Of a stretch of DNA of 45,889 nucleotides, positions 28,046 to 36,145 are shown in pieces; positions within the stretch are counted from its first letter, which is position 1; each line of letters starts with the position of its first letter. The DNA comes from Maribacter sp. (GTDB lineage: Bacteria > Bacteroidota > Bacteroidia > Flavobacteriales > Flavobacteriaceae): NCBI GenBank assembly GCA_020629415.1, contig JAHDDL010000017.1, positions 37,355-83,243 of the forward strand, read 5' to 3'. Made by a program: the position numbers and the translations under genes. The notes below the pieces were generated by a model. It was not told the DNA's origin and searched no databases. It worked only from the letters and a program-made list of their open reading frames with translations.

Positions 28046-29695
28046 ATGCTATCAATTATTTCTTTTTTAGGTTTCACAATTTTAGTTGCAGTAATAGCTT
28101 GGTACAAAACACGTAAAACGGATGAGAAATCTGCGGATGGTTATTTTCTTGCGGGTAGAAGTTTAGGAGCAATTACTATTGGCGGGTCTATACTCTTGAC
28201 CAATCTTTCGGCAGAACAAATAGTTGGATTAAATGGACAATCTTTTGCTCAAGGAGTTTTAGTGATGGCTTGGGAAACTTTGGCAGCTATAGCATTAGTA
28301 TTTACCGCCATATATCTTTTGCCAAAATATATGCGAGCGGGTATAACTACCATACCCGAGTTTGTAGAAGAACGTTTTGATTCACAAACGAAATCAATAT
28401 TAGCGTTACTTTTTTTGGTTGCCTTTGGTATTGTGTTGTTACCGACAATTCTTTATTCGGGTTCAATAGCATTCAGCTCAATGTTCGATTTACCTGAGCT
28501 ATTAGGTACGTCACAATCTACGGTAATTTGGATTTGCGTATGGTCCATCGGTTTAATAGGTTCTGTATATGCGATTTTCGGAGGATTAAAAGCTGTAGCG
28601 GTATCAGATTTAGTGAATGCAATAGGCTTGTTGATCGGTGGTTTGTTGATACCTGTTTTTGGGTTAATGCTTATTGGAGACGGTAGCGTTTCTGATGGTT
28701 TTGGTGAATTATGGGCTGCTAATCCAGATAAGTTTAATGCCAAAGGAGATATAGACTCTTTTCTGCCATTTAGTACGTTGTTTACAGGCTTAATGATAGC
28801 ACAAATGTATTATTGGGGTACCAATCAATCTATTTTACAAAGAGTGTTCGGTGCAAAAAGTTTGGCGGAAGGTCAAAAAGGAATGATACTAGCTGGCTTC
28901 GTGAAGTTTTTGATTCCCATTATCGTTGTTTTACCAGGTATTATTGCTTGGCATATATTTGGTACTGAATTAGAGAATCCTGATCAGGCATATCCCGCTT
29001 TGGTGAAAAAAGTCTTGCCAGGGGCATTTCTTGGCTTCTTCGCCGCAGTACTGTTCGGTGCAATTTTGAGTTCTTTTAACAGCTTGTTAAATAGTAGTTC
29101 AACGCTTTTTGGTATTGATTTATATCGTCAGTATTTCAATAAAAATGCATCGGATACCCAAATAGTACGTGCGGGTAAGATTTTTGGTTTGTTTTTAGCG
29201 TTTATATCAATGATTCTGGCTCCGTTCATCGCGAATGCCCCAGATGGTCTATTTGCTTATATTCAAGAATCTTTGGGTAGTTTAAGTGTACCAATTTTAG
29301 CAGTAGTTACAATAGGGATGTTGACCAAGAATGTGCCAGCAAAAGCAGCGAAAATAGTTTTAACGGGCGGTGTTGTAATGTACTTGGTTAGTCAGTTTGT
29401 ATTAAGTCCCTATATTATTGATAATGCAATGGCTGAAGCTACGGCAAATGGTATAACGAATGCCAAAGAATTAGGGATTATAAAGGCACAGGCATATCCT
29501 CATTTTCTACATGTAATGGGCATATTGTTTGTAATCAATGTTGGCTTTTTATTGTTGATGGGTAAAATGTATCCTAATGAGAATACGTATAGTCCCAAAA
29601 TTACCGATCAAATAGATGTAACCCCATGGAAACATGCCAAGCTGGTAGGTCTAATTATTACCGTATTGGTATTAAGTACGTATTTGATTTTTTAA
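28046..29695 (+). CDS. Sodium:solute symporter (SSS/SLC5 family), probable glycoside or sugar importer
   Basis: This 549-aa integral membrane protein has about 13-14 hydrophobic segments. SLC5 sugar-transporter landmarks are the N-terminal GYFLAGRSLGAITIGGSILLTNLSAEQIVG, YYWGTNQSILQRVFGAKSLAEGQKG, and LFGAILSSFNSLLNSSSTLFGIDLYRQY. It resembles the SglT-like branch more than the proline or pantothenate branches. Because the operon's alpha-galactosidase is cytoplasmic, this is the likely inner-membrane step for the intact galactoside, although free galactose or glycerol glycosides cannot be told apart by sequence. Confidence 0.87.
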   Translation: MLSIISFLGFTILVAVIAWYKTRKTDEKSADGYFLAGRSLGAITIGGSILLTNLSAEQIVGLNGQSFAQGVLVMAWETLAAIALVFTAIYLLPKYMRAGITTIPEFVEERFDSQTKSILALLFLVAFGIVLLPTILYSGSIAFSSMFDLPELLGTSQSTVIWICVWSIGLIGSVYAIFGGLKAVAVSDLVNAIGLLIGGLLIPVFGLMLIGDGSVSDGFGELWAANPDKFNAKGDIDSFLPFSTLFTGLMIAQMYYWGTNQSILQRVFGAKSLAEGQKGMILAGFVKFLIPIIVVLPGIIAWHIFGTELENPDQAYPALVKKVLPGAFLGFFAAVLFGAILSSFNSLLNSSSTLFGIDLYRQYFNKNASDTQIVRAGKIFGLFLAFISMILAPFIANAPDGLFAYIQESLGSLSVPILAVVTIGMLTKNVPAKAAKIVLTGGVVMYLVSQFVLSPYIIDNAMAEATANGITNAKELGIIKAQAYPHFLHVMGILFVINVGFLLLMGKMYPNENTYSPKITDQIDVTPWKHAKLVGLIITVLVLSTYLIF

Positions 29696-29708
29696 AGAAT
29701 AAAAAGAT

Positions 29709-31187
29709 ATGAAGAAGTATGTTATAGCCTTGGATCAAGGTACTACAAGTACAAGAACCATTGTTTTTGATAAACAAGGTAGAATTATTTCAATTGCTCA
29801 AAAAGAATTAAAGCAATATTATCCGCAATCTGGTTGGGTAGAACATGATGCTTTAGAAATTTATAACGACCAATTGGAAACTTTTAACGAAGCGATAGAA
29901 AAATCTGGTATAGATCCTCATGAAATAGCATCTATAGGTATTACAAATCAAAGAGAAACCACTGTAGTTTGGGATAGAGAGACAGGTGAGCCCATACACA
30001 AAGCTGTTGTTTGGTTAGATAAAAGAACTACGGCTATTTGTAATGATTTAGAAGAAAAAGGCTTAACGAATTATATAAGGCAGAATACGGGGCTTGTAAT
30101 AGATTCTTATTTTTCTGGAACAAAATTAAAGTGGATTTTAGACTATGTAGAAGGTGCTCAAGAAAAAGCTGAAGCCGGTAATTTAATGTTCGGAACAATT
30201 GATAGTTGGCTGATCTATAAATTTACGGAGGGAAAAAAACATGTAACTGATCATACCAATGCATCCCGCACCTTAATCTATAATATTAAAAAATTACAAT
30301 GGGACGATAAACTTCTTGAAGAATTAAATATTCCAAAATCGATATTACCAAATGTTCAAAATTCATCTTCAGATTTTGGGTCAATTAATTACAAAGGTGT
30401 TCATATTCCAATTTATGGTGTGGCCGGTGATCAACAAGCCGCTTTATTTGGTCAAGGTGGGTTTGAAGAAGGTATTGCAAAAAGTACGTTCGGTACCGGG
30501 TGCTTTATACTTTTGAACACGGGCGAAAAAATGGTAAATTCTAAACGAGGGCTACTGACGACATTGACCTGTAGTTTAGAGAATGAACCCGTACATTATG
30601 CATTAGAAGGCAGTATTTTTGCTGGTGGCGCTTCAATTCAATGGTTAAGAGATCGAATGAAAGTGATAGATAGCGCGAGCGAAACAGAAGCTATTTGTAC
30701 AAGTATACCTTCTTTAAAAAATGTATTTGTAGTACCCGCTTTTGCAGGTTTAGGTGCTCCACATTGGGATTCTGAGGCAAAGGGAAGTATTTACGGGATG
30801 ACGTTGGACACCGGTAGAGAAGAATTGATTAAGGCGACGGTAAACTCATTGGCATATCAAACCAAAGATGTTATAGGTGCAATGGAGAAAGATTGTAAGA
30901 GTAAGAGTGTTACATTAAAAGTTGATGGTGGTGCTAGCGCAAATAATTATTTGATGCAGTTTCAATCAGATATTTTGAATGTTGAGGTAGATCGTCCAAA
31001 AATGATTGAGGTTACGGCATTTGGTGCGGCCTTACTAGCAGGTATTAAAGCAGGTGTTTGGACTAAAAATGATATAGCAAAAATTAGAGAGGTCGATACA
31101 ATTTTTAGTCCTAAAATGGACAAAAAGGAAAGAAAATCGAATTATAAAGGCTGGAAAAAAGCAGTTAAACGAACAAAAACAAAGTAA
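29709..31187 (+). CDS. glpK: Glycerol kinase
   Basis: This ATP-dependent kinase makes sn-glycerol-3-phosphate. At 492 aa it has the family length. The N-terminal phosphate-1 motif is ALDQGTTSTRT (7-17). The substrate residues known for the E. coli enzyme are present one position earlier: Arg82-Glu83 in GITNQRETTV, Tyr134 in IDSYFSG, and Asp241-Gln242 in VAGDQQAALFGQ. The C-terminal adenosine motif is KVDGGASANNYLMQFQSD. It sits 4 bp ahead of glpD. A glycerol kinase at the end of a SusCD/alpha-galactosidase operon is the main reason to propose a galactosyl-glycerol as the operon's substrate. No glycerol facilitator (GlpF) is seen here. Confidence 0.95.
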   Translation: MKKYVIALDQGTTSTRTIVFDKQGRIISIAQKELKQYYPQSGWVEHDALEIYNDQLETFNEAIEKSGIDPHEIASIGITNQRETTVVWDRETGEPIHKAVVWLDKRTTAICNDLEEKGLTNYIRQNTGLVIDSYFSGTKLKWILDYVEGAQEKAEAGNLMFGTIDSWLIYKFTEGKKHVTDHTNASRTLIYNIKKLQWDDKLLEELNIPKSILPNVQNSSSDFGSINYKGVHIPIYGVAGDQQAALFGQGGFEEGIAKSTFGTGCFILLNTGEKMVNSKRGLLTTLTCSLENEPVHYALEGSIFAGGASIQWLRDRMKVIDSASETEAICTSIPSLKNVFVVPAFAGLGAPHWDSEAKGSIYGMTLDTGREELIKATVNSLAYQTKDVIGAMEKDCKSKSVTLKVDGGASANNYLMQFQSDILNVEVDRPKMIEVTAFGAALLAGIKAGVWTKNDIAKIREVDTIFSPKMDKKERKSNYKGWKKAVKRTKTK

Positions 31188-31191
31188 GCAA

Positions 31192-32874
31192 ATGAAGGAG
31201 GATACTATCTTGGGATTTTCGGTATTAAATAGAGCAGAGCAAATCAAAAAATTACAGGATGGTAAGTTTGATTTAGCTATAATCGGTGGCGGTGTTACAG
31301 GTGCAGGTATAGCCTTAGATGCAGCTTCCAGAGGATTGAAGGTTTGCTTGGTAGAGAAGAACGATTTTGCTTCGGGCACCAGTAATAAATCTACCAAGCT
31401 TATACATGGAGGGTTAAGATATCTTAAGCAATTCGAAATAGGTTTGGTTAGAGAATCAGGTTCTGAGCGTGCAATAGTTCATAAATTGGCACCACATTTG
31501 GTAATACCGGAAAAAATGCTGTTACCCTTAGTTGAAGGTGGTACATATGGTAAAATGATGACCTCAATTGGTTTGCAGGTATATGATTTTCTAGCGGATG
31601 TTAAAGGTGATGATAAACGAAAAATGCTCGATAAAGCAGAGACCATAGAAAAAGAGCCTTTGCTTAATGAAAGTGTGGTTTTAGGTGGTGGTCTTTATGC
31701 TGAATATAGAACAGATGATGCTCGATTAACCATTGAGATATTAAAAAAAGCAGCATTGTATGGGGCAACGATTATCAATTATTGTGAGATGGAATCTTTT
31801 GATTACGATGAAAATCATAAAATAAAAGGATTGAACTGTAAAGACGGTAATACCGGAGAGGAATTAAAAATAAAGGCTAGAAATTATGTTTCTGCCGCAG
31901 GACCGTGGGTCGATACTTTGAGAACTAAAGATCAATCGATGAACAATAAGCATTTGCATTTAACCAAAGGGGTGCATATTGTTTTTCCGTATGAGAAATT
32001 ACCGGTAAATCAGCCTTTGTACTTTGATGTACCCGATGGCAGAATGATTTTCGCAATACCAAGAGGTAGGGCTACTTATGTAGGTACTACAGATACAAAT
32101 TATTCTGGTAGTCTAGATAGGGTAGTAGCAACAGAAGATGACGCTAATTACATTCTAAATGCGATTAATGATACTTTTCCTGATGTGCGTCTTACTATAG
32201 GTGACATAGAATCTAATTGGGCAGGTTTACGACCTTTAATTCATGAAGAAGATAAAGATCCGTCTGAGTTGTCAAGAAAAGATGAGTTGTTTGTTTCTGA
32301 TAGCGGATTGATTTCTATTGCAGGTGGTAAATTAACGGGATACCGTAGAATGGCAGATCGGGTAATTGAAGCCGTGTTGAAAACCATGGAGAAAAAGCAT
32401 ACATCAAATCTAATGAAATCGGATACCGCTAAAATAGCCTTAGTTTCACCTTCTTTGGCTGATTCTAAAGATGTATCCAAGTATCAAAAAGAATTAGAGT
32501 TAAGACTTAAAGAAATGGGTGTTGCTGATACGTATCATGCTTGGTATTTGTGTACTACTTATGGTAAGCAAGCAGAAATTATCTTAGATAAATCTAAAAC
32601 TTTTAAAAATGAAGATGCTCTAGAAAGAATTATTAGAGCAGAGTTGTGGTTCTGCATTCATCATGAAATGACAAACACACTTACCGATTTCTTTGTGCGC
32701 AGAACAGGTAGATTGTATTTTGATATTCCTAGCGTTAAAAAGTATGCAAATATAATTCTAGATGATTGTGTAATGTATTTGAACTGGAACGATGTGTATG
32801 CTAATAATGAAAAAGAGAAATTAGAAGTGTTGATTAAAGATGCAACTACGTATTATGCTAAAGAGTTTGTTTAA
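31192..32874 (+). CDS. glpD: FAD-dependent glycerol-3-phosphate dehydrogenase
   Basis: This enzyme oxidises glycerol-3-phosphate to dihydroxyacetone phosphate and hands electrons to the quinone pool at the inner membrane. At 560 aa it has the FAD Rossmann motif IGGGVTGAGIALDAASRG (31-48) and the signature DFASGTSNKSTKLIHGGLRYL (58-78, key residues GTS...HGGLRYL). Also present are IAGGKLTGYRRMADRV and a C-terminal helical DAO_C domain. It is the last gene of the operon and ends 140 bp before the convergent KDPG aldolase gene, with a hairpin between them. With glpK it completes glycerol conversion to a glycolytic intermediate. Confidence 0.95.
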   Translation: MKEDTILGFSVLNRAEQIKKLQDGKFDLAIIGGGVTGAGIALDAASRGLKVCLVEKNDFASGTSNKSTKLIHGGLRYLKQFEIGLVRESGSERAIVHKLAPHLVIPEKMLLPLVEGGTYGKMMTSIGLQVYDFLADVKGDDKRKMLDKAETIEKEPLLNESVVLGGGLYAEYRTDDARLTIEILKKAALYGATIINYCEMESFDYDENHKIKGLNCKDGNTGEELKIKARNYVSAAGPWVDTLRTKDQSMNNKHLHLTKGVHIVFPYEKLPVNQPLYFDVPDGRMIFAIPRGRATYVGTTDTNYSGSLDRVVATEDDANYILNAINDTFPDVRLTIGDIESNWAGLRPLIHEEDKDPSELSRKDELFVSDSGLISIAGGKLTGYRRMADRVIEAVLKTMEKKHTSNLMKSDTAKIALVSPSLADSKDVSKYQKELELRLKEMGVADTYHAWYLCTTYGKQAEIILDKSKTFKNEDALERIIRAELWFCIHHEMTNTLTDFFVRRTGRLYFDIPSVKKYANIILDDCVMYLNWNDVYANNEKEKLEVLIKDATTYYAKEFV

Positions 32875-32889
32875 ATCATAATTACATAT

Positions 32890-32939
32890 AAAAAGAGCAC
32901 CAAACCTCGGCGTTATGCCAAAGTTTAAATGCCCTTTTT
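32890..32939. terminator. Bidirectional terminator between glpD and the KDPG aldolase gene
   Basis: An outer stem of AAAAAG and CTTTTT continues through GCA/TGC after one A-C mismatch. Inner pairs AAAC/GTTT and GGC/GCC close on a GTTAT loop. A-tract on one side and T-tract on the other allow use from both strands, which fits the convergent genes. Confidence 0.65.
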
Positions 32940-33014
32940 CAACTAACAACTTAAATATGCACTTTTAAAAGACTTCCCTAAAAACAAAAACGTTTCAGGT
33001 ACTGTCTCTATACT

Positions 33015-33683
33015 TTATGATCTTAATTTCTTGATAGTGGCCAAGGTTTCTTTTACCAAAGCCTCTAAACCTGCGTAATCTTTATTGTTTAAAATGTCTT
33101 TACTGATCAATTTTGATCCCATGCCAACACAGGTAACCCCTGCATCAAACCAACCTTTTAGGTTGTCCTCATCTGTACTTACACCACCGGTAGGCATAAT
33201 GCTGGTCCATGGTTGAGGTCCTTTAATACCTTTTACAAAACCAGGACCATATAAAGAACCAGGGAATAATTTTACAATCTCACAGCCCATTTCTTCGGCT
33301 TTGTTGATTTCGGTCAATGAACCGCAACCAGGAGACCATAATACTTTTCTACGGTTACAAACTATAGCAATATCTTCTCTTAAAGATGGAGTTACAATAA
33401 AGTTTGCACCTATAGACATGTAGTATGATGCAGCAGCAGCATCGGTTATAGAACCAACACCCATAATCATACCTGGTAAGTTCTTAATAGCGTATTTGTT
33501 CAATTCAGAAAATACTTCAAAAGCGAAATCGCCACGAGCGGTAAATTCCATTAAACGCGCACCACCATCATAACAAGCTTGTAAAACCTTTTTACCTAAC
33601 TCAATGTCCGGGTGATAGAACAAAGGTACCATACCAGATTCCTTCATTACATTTGCTACTTCTATTCTTGAATATTGTGCCAT
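33015..33683 (-). CDS. eda: 2-keto-3-deoxy-6-phosphogluconate (KDPG) aldolase
   Basis: This class I aldolase splits KDPG to pyruvate and glyceraldehyde-3-phosphate. It is 222 aa. Schiff-base Lys138 lies in VKLFPGSLYGPGF and the catalytic Glu46 and Arg50 in LMEFTARGDF, the positions expected for Eda-type enzymes. MPTGGVST closes the phosphate site. It is the last gene of an operon with a PPi-type phosphofructokinase (7 bp upstream) and KDG kinase. The kinase-aldolase pair marks the lower part of uronate (alginate or pectin) breakdown. Confidence 0.93.
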   Translation of the reverse strand: MAQYSRIEVANVMKESGMVPLFYHPDIELGKKVLQACYDGGARLMEFTARGDFAFEVFSELNKYAIKNLPGMIMGVGSITDAAAASYYMSIGANFIVTPSLREDIAIVCNRRKVLWSPGCGSLTEINKAEEMGCEIVKLFPGSLYGPGFVKGIKGPQPWTSIMPTGGVSTDEDNLKGWFDAGVTCVGMGSKLISKDILNNKDYAGLEALVKETLATIKKLRS

Positions 33684-33690
33684 TTGTTTT

Positions 33691-34911
33691 TTATTTCTCG
33701 GTTAAAATTTTGTTGAAATCGTAGTCTGAAGGATTGTCCACATATTTTTTTGCATCCTCATAATCATCTTCACCTACATAGAATAAATTTTGAAAGCATA
33801 GTTCCGCCAACTCAGAATTGATATTGACCAAACGAGGAGCTATTTTACCATTTTCATCTTGAATATCGGATAGAAATAATGGTGTAATTTCACCTCTGGA
33901 ATTTGCAGTGACCATACAGCCACTTTTACCTTCATCAAATAATTTTTTTACGCCCAGACCTAATACCGTACATAAGGTTAGGTCAAAGCCTATAGGCCTA
34001 CAACAGCGTAATTCGTAACCCAGTTCTACTGGTCTACTTTTAATATCTATACCTAATTCCTTTAATTTCTTTTGAACGAGCATATTGAAAATATGCGCTT
34101 TACTAACATTACCTAATTCTGGGTGCCCGTGGTCATCATAGGTGAAATTTATATCACACTTTTTTAATTCTGAATCTGGCATGTTATGAAACACGCCTTC
34201 ACTAATTAAGGCAACACCGTAATGAACGTTCTCAATTTTACGTTTGATCATAGATGAAATGACCATGCGTACTACTTTATCAAACGTAATAGTGGTACGA
34301 TCAAACATTTCTGGTATGATCATCATTGGAAAATGGCAGCTTGCCGCAATACCAAATGCCAAATGACCGGCCGATCTCCCCATGGTAGACATAACAAACC
34401 AGTTTTGGCTGGTACGCGCATCTTCATAAGTTGTATTACCTATGCGTACACCTTCATCTTTAGCGGAATGAAAACCAAATGTTGGGTTTCTGTCAGGTAA
34501 TGGTAAATCGTTATCAATAGTCTTAGGTACGTGAATATTGGCTATTGAGATACCTTCTTTTTCTAGATAACCTGTAATTCTATTGGCAGTAGAGGCGGTG
34601 TCGTCACCACCTATACTTACCAACAGTTTCACATTATTATCAATAAACAGGTTAGTGTTTAGTTTTTCGTTTTTAGGTTTAAAACGACTCATTATCAAAG
34701 TGGAGCCACCTCTACTAAAAATACGGTCCGCATGGAAGAAATCAAACTCCTTGATTTGCGGATTTTCATCGAAAATTCCTTTAAAACCTTCATGTAAACC
34801 TAAAACACGATAATTGTCTTTTAAAAATGCCTTTGCCACAGTACTGATCACGGTATTTATACCAGGAGCAGGACCGCCACCGCAGAGGATTAAAATTGAC
34901 TTTTGAGACAT
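33691..34911 (-). CDS. 6-phosphofructokinase, PPi-type by motif
   Basis: This is a 406-aa protein of the phosphofructokinase A superfamily: GGGPAPGIN at 11-19, GGDDT at 101-105, PKTIDND at 129-135, MGRSAGHLA at 177-185. ATP-using enzymes normally have Gly at the second Asp of GGDD and Gly in place of Lys in PGTIDND; Asp104 and Lys130 are the residues linked to pyrophosphate use. PPi enzymes work reversibly between fructose-6-phosphate and fructose-1,6-bisphosphate. It lies between the KDG kinase and KDPG aldolase genes (36 and 7 bp gaps), a setting that suggests a gluconeogenic rather than glycolytic direction. The phosphoryl donor is predicted, not shown. Confidence 0.88.
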   Translation of the reverse strand: MSQKSILILCGGGPAPGINTVISTVAKAFLKDNYRVLGLHEGFKGIFDENPQIKEFDFFHADRIFSRGGSTLIMSRFKPKNEKLNTNLFIDNNVKLLVSIGGDDTASTANRITGYLEKEGISIANIHVPKTIDNDLPLPDRNPTFGFHSAKDEGVRIGNTTYEDARTSQNWFVMSTMGRSAGHLAFGIAASCHFPMMIIPEMFDRTTITFDKVVRMVISSMIKRKIENVHYGVALISEGVFHNMPDSELKKCDINFTYDDHGHPELGNVSKAHIFNMLVQKKLKELGIDIKSRPVELGYELRCCRPIGFDLTLCTVLGLGVKKLFDEGKSGCMVTANSRGEITPLFLSDIQDENGKIAPRLVNINSELAELCFQNLFYVGEDDYEDAKKYVDNPSDYDFNKILTEK

Positions 34912-34947
34912 ATTTTTGGTTTTAGAGGATAAAGGATAATGTTTTTA

Positions 34948-35994
34948 TTATCTAGCAACTCTACCAGAAGCATCACCGCCCATTAGTTTCTCAACTTCAG
35001 AAACTGTAACTAGGTTGGCATCACCTTTGATCGTATGTTTTAAACAAGATGCCGCAACTGCAAAATCAAGTGCATTTTGGTCATCTTCTGGGTATTTTAA
35101 TAATCCGTAGATCAAACCGCCCATGAAAGAATCTCCACCACCAACACGGTCAACGATGTCGGTAATTTGGTATTGACGGGTTTCGTACATTTTATTTCCA
35201 TCCCAAAGAACACCGGCCCATGTATTATGCGATGCAGAAATAGAACCTCTTAAAGTAGTAATCACTTTTTTAGCTTTAGGGAATTTCTTCATCATTTGCT
35301 TACATACAGACAAGAAAGCTTCAGCCTTAACATCGGCACCATCTTTATGTACGTCTAACCCTTCTGGGTGAATACCAAAGTGCTTTTCGGCATCTTCTTC
35401 GTTACCTAAAATAATATCGCAATATTCGGTTAATCCGGCCATTATTTTTTCTCTGTGAGCATCGTCACAATATGTCCAAAGCTTAGCTCTATAATTTAAA
35501 TCCGTAGAAATAGTAATTCCTTTTGCACTTGCAGCTTTAACAGCTTCTAAGCAAACATCTGCAGCACCTTGGGAAATTGCAGGTGTAATACCCGTCCAGT
35601 GGAACCATTCTACATCTTCAAAAACGGCATCCCAATCGATCATTCCAGATTCTATTTCTGAAATTGCGGAATGAGCTCTATCATAAACTACTTTACTACC
35701 TCTAGATACCGCACCGGTTTCTAGGAAGTAGATACCTAAACGATCACCACCGTATACTATTTTATCTACACCAACGCCTCTTTTACGCATTTCCATCATG
35801 GCGCACTCACCAATATCATTCTTTGGCAAACGTGTTACGAAATCTACAGGAACACCATAATTAGCCAATGAAACAGCTACGTTAGATTCTCCACCTCCGT
35901 AAACTACATCAAAATTATTAGCTTGAGAAAATCTTAAAAATCCTTGTGGTGCCAAACGAAGCATGATTTCACCGAATGTTACTACTTTTTTCAT
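34948..35994 (-). CDS. kdgK: 2-keto-3-deoxygluconate kinase (PfkB family)
   Basis: This kinase phosphorylates KDG to KDPG with ATP. It is 348 aa from the ATG at 35994 (MKKVVTFGEIMLRLAP). The same frame is open a further 19 codons upstream to 36051, but that extension translates the LacI-type operator and is surely untranslated. PfkB motifs are GGGESNVA (33-40) at the N terminus and DRVGGGDSFMGG (282-293) with catalytic Asp288. The substrate NFDVVYGGGESN and RGSKVVYDRAHSA segments are usual in KDG kinases. It is first in the kdgK-PFK-eda operon, and divergent from lacI across a 151-bp region rich in regulatory sites. Confidence 0.9.
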   Translation of the reverse strand: MKKVVTFGEIMLRLAPQGFLRFSQANNFDVVYGGGESNVAVSLANYGVPVDFVTRLPKNDIGECAMMEMRKRGVGVDKIVYGGDRLGIYFLETGAVSRGSKVVYDRAHSAISEIESGMIDWDAVFEDVEWFHWTGITPAISQGAADVCLEAVKAASAKGITISTDLNYRAKLWTYCDDAHREKIMAGLTEYCDIILGNEEDAEKHFGIHPEGLDVHKDGADVKAEAFLSVCKQMMKKFPKAKKVITTLRGSISASHNTWAGVLWDGNKMYETRQYQITDIVDRVGGGDSFMGGLIYGLLKYPEDDQNALDFAVAASCLKHTIKGDANLVTVSEVEKLMGGDASGRVAR

Positions 35995-36032
35995 GTTGTT
36001 TAATAAGTTTAATATGTACTGATTTATAATTC

Positions 36033-36051
36033 TGTTTAATCGATTAACCAA
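36033..36051. promoter_or_regulatory. LacI-type operator O1 (19 bp)
   Basis: TGTTTAATCGATTAACCAA, containing the perfect palindrome TTAATCGATTAA (36036-36047). It is the exact reverse complement of O2 at 36111-36129; centres are 79 bp apart. O1 lies in the kdgK leader, about 40 nt before the ATG. The CG-centred palindrome is typical of LacI-family operators and the lacI-type gene is adjacent. Confidence 0.75.
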
Positions 36052-36082
36052 TTTTGGTAAAAAATAACCAAAACAGACATTT

Positions 36083-36113
36083 TTTGTTTAAAAATATTAA
36101 AGTCTTACTTTTG
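36083..36113 (+). promoter_or_regulatory. Predicted lacI promoter
   Basis: TTTG (36083-36086), a 19-bp spacer and TACTTTTG (36106-36113) match the Bacteroidetes consensus. Transcription would start near 36120, inside O2, with a leader of about 25 nt to the TTG start codon, suggesting autoregulation. Confidence 0.55.
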
Positions 36114-36129
36114 GTTAATCGATTAAACA
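36111..36129. promoter_or_regulatory. LacI-type operator O2 (19 bp) between divergent -7 boxes
   Basis: TTGGTTAATCGATTAAACA, with the palindrome TTAATCGATTAA at 36115-36126. It overlaps the plus-strand -7 box TACTTTTG (36106-36113) and abuts the minus-strand -7 box TATATTTG (36128-36135). A bound LacI-type protein here would cover both predicted start points. Confidence 0.75.
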
Positions 36130-36135
36130 AATATA
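36128..36135 (-). promoter_or_regulatory. Predicted -7 box of the kdgK operon
   Basis: TATATTTG read on the minus strand (CAAATATA on plus). The start point would fall in O2, about 125 nt upstream of the kdgK ATG. No good TTTG -33 element is visible at the matching distance, so the promoter may be weak or activator-assisted. Confidence 0.4.
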
Positions 36136-36145
36136 TATAAACTAA

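Noticed and set aside
25658..34911. Sulfoquinovose (SQ) Entner-Doudoroff pathway
   Set aside because: The glycosidase is GH36-like rather than the GH31 sulfoquinovosidase, and no SQ dehydrogenase, lactonase or sulfogluconate dehydratase is present. The aldolase belongs to a separate convergent operon.
35995..36051. 19-codon N-terminal extension of KDG kinase
   Set aside because: The extension translates the 19-bp LacI operator and has no family similarity; the ATG at 35994 begins the conserved PfkB N terminus.
36033..36129. DNA loop between O1 and O2 as an established feature
   Set aside because: The 79-bp spacing is about 7.5 helical turns, which is unfavourable for a tight same-face loop, so looping is kept only as a possibility.
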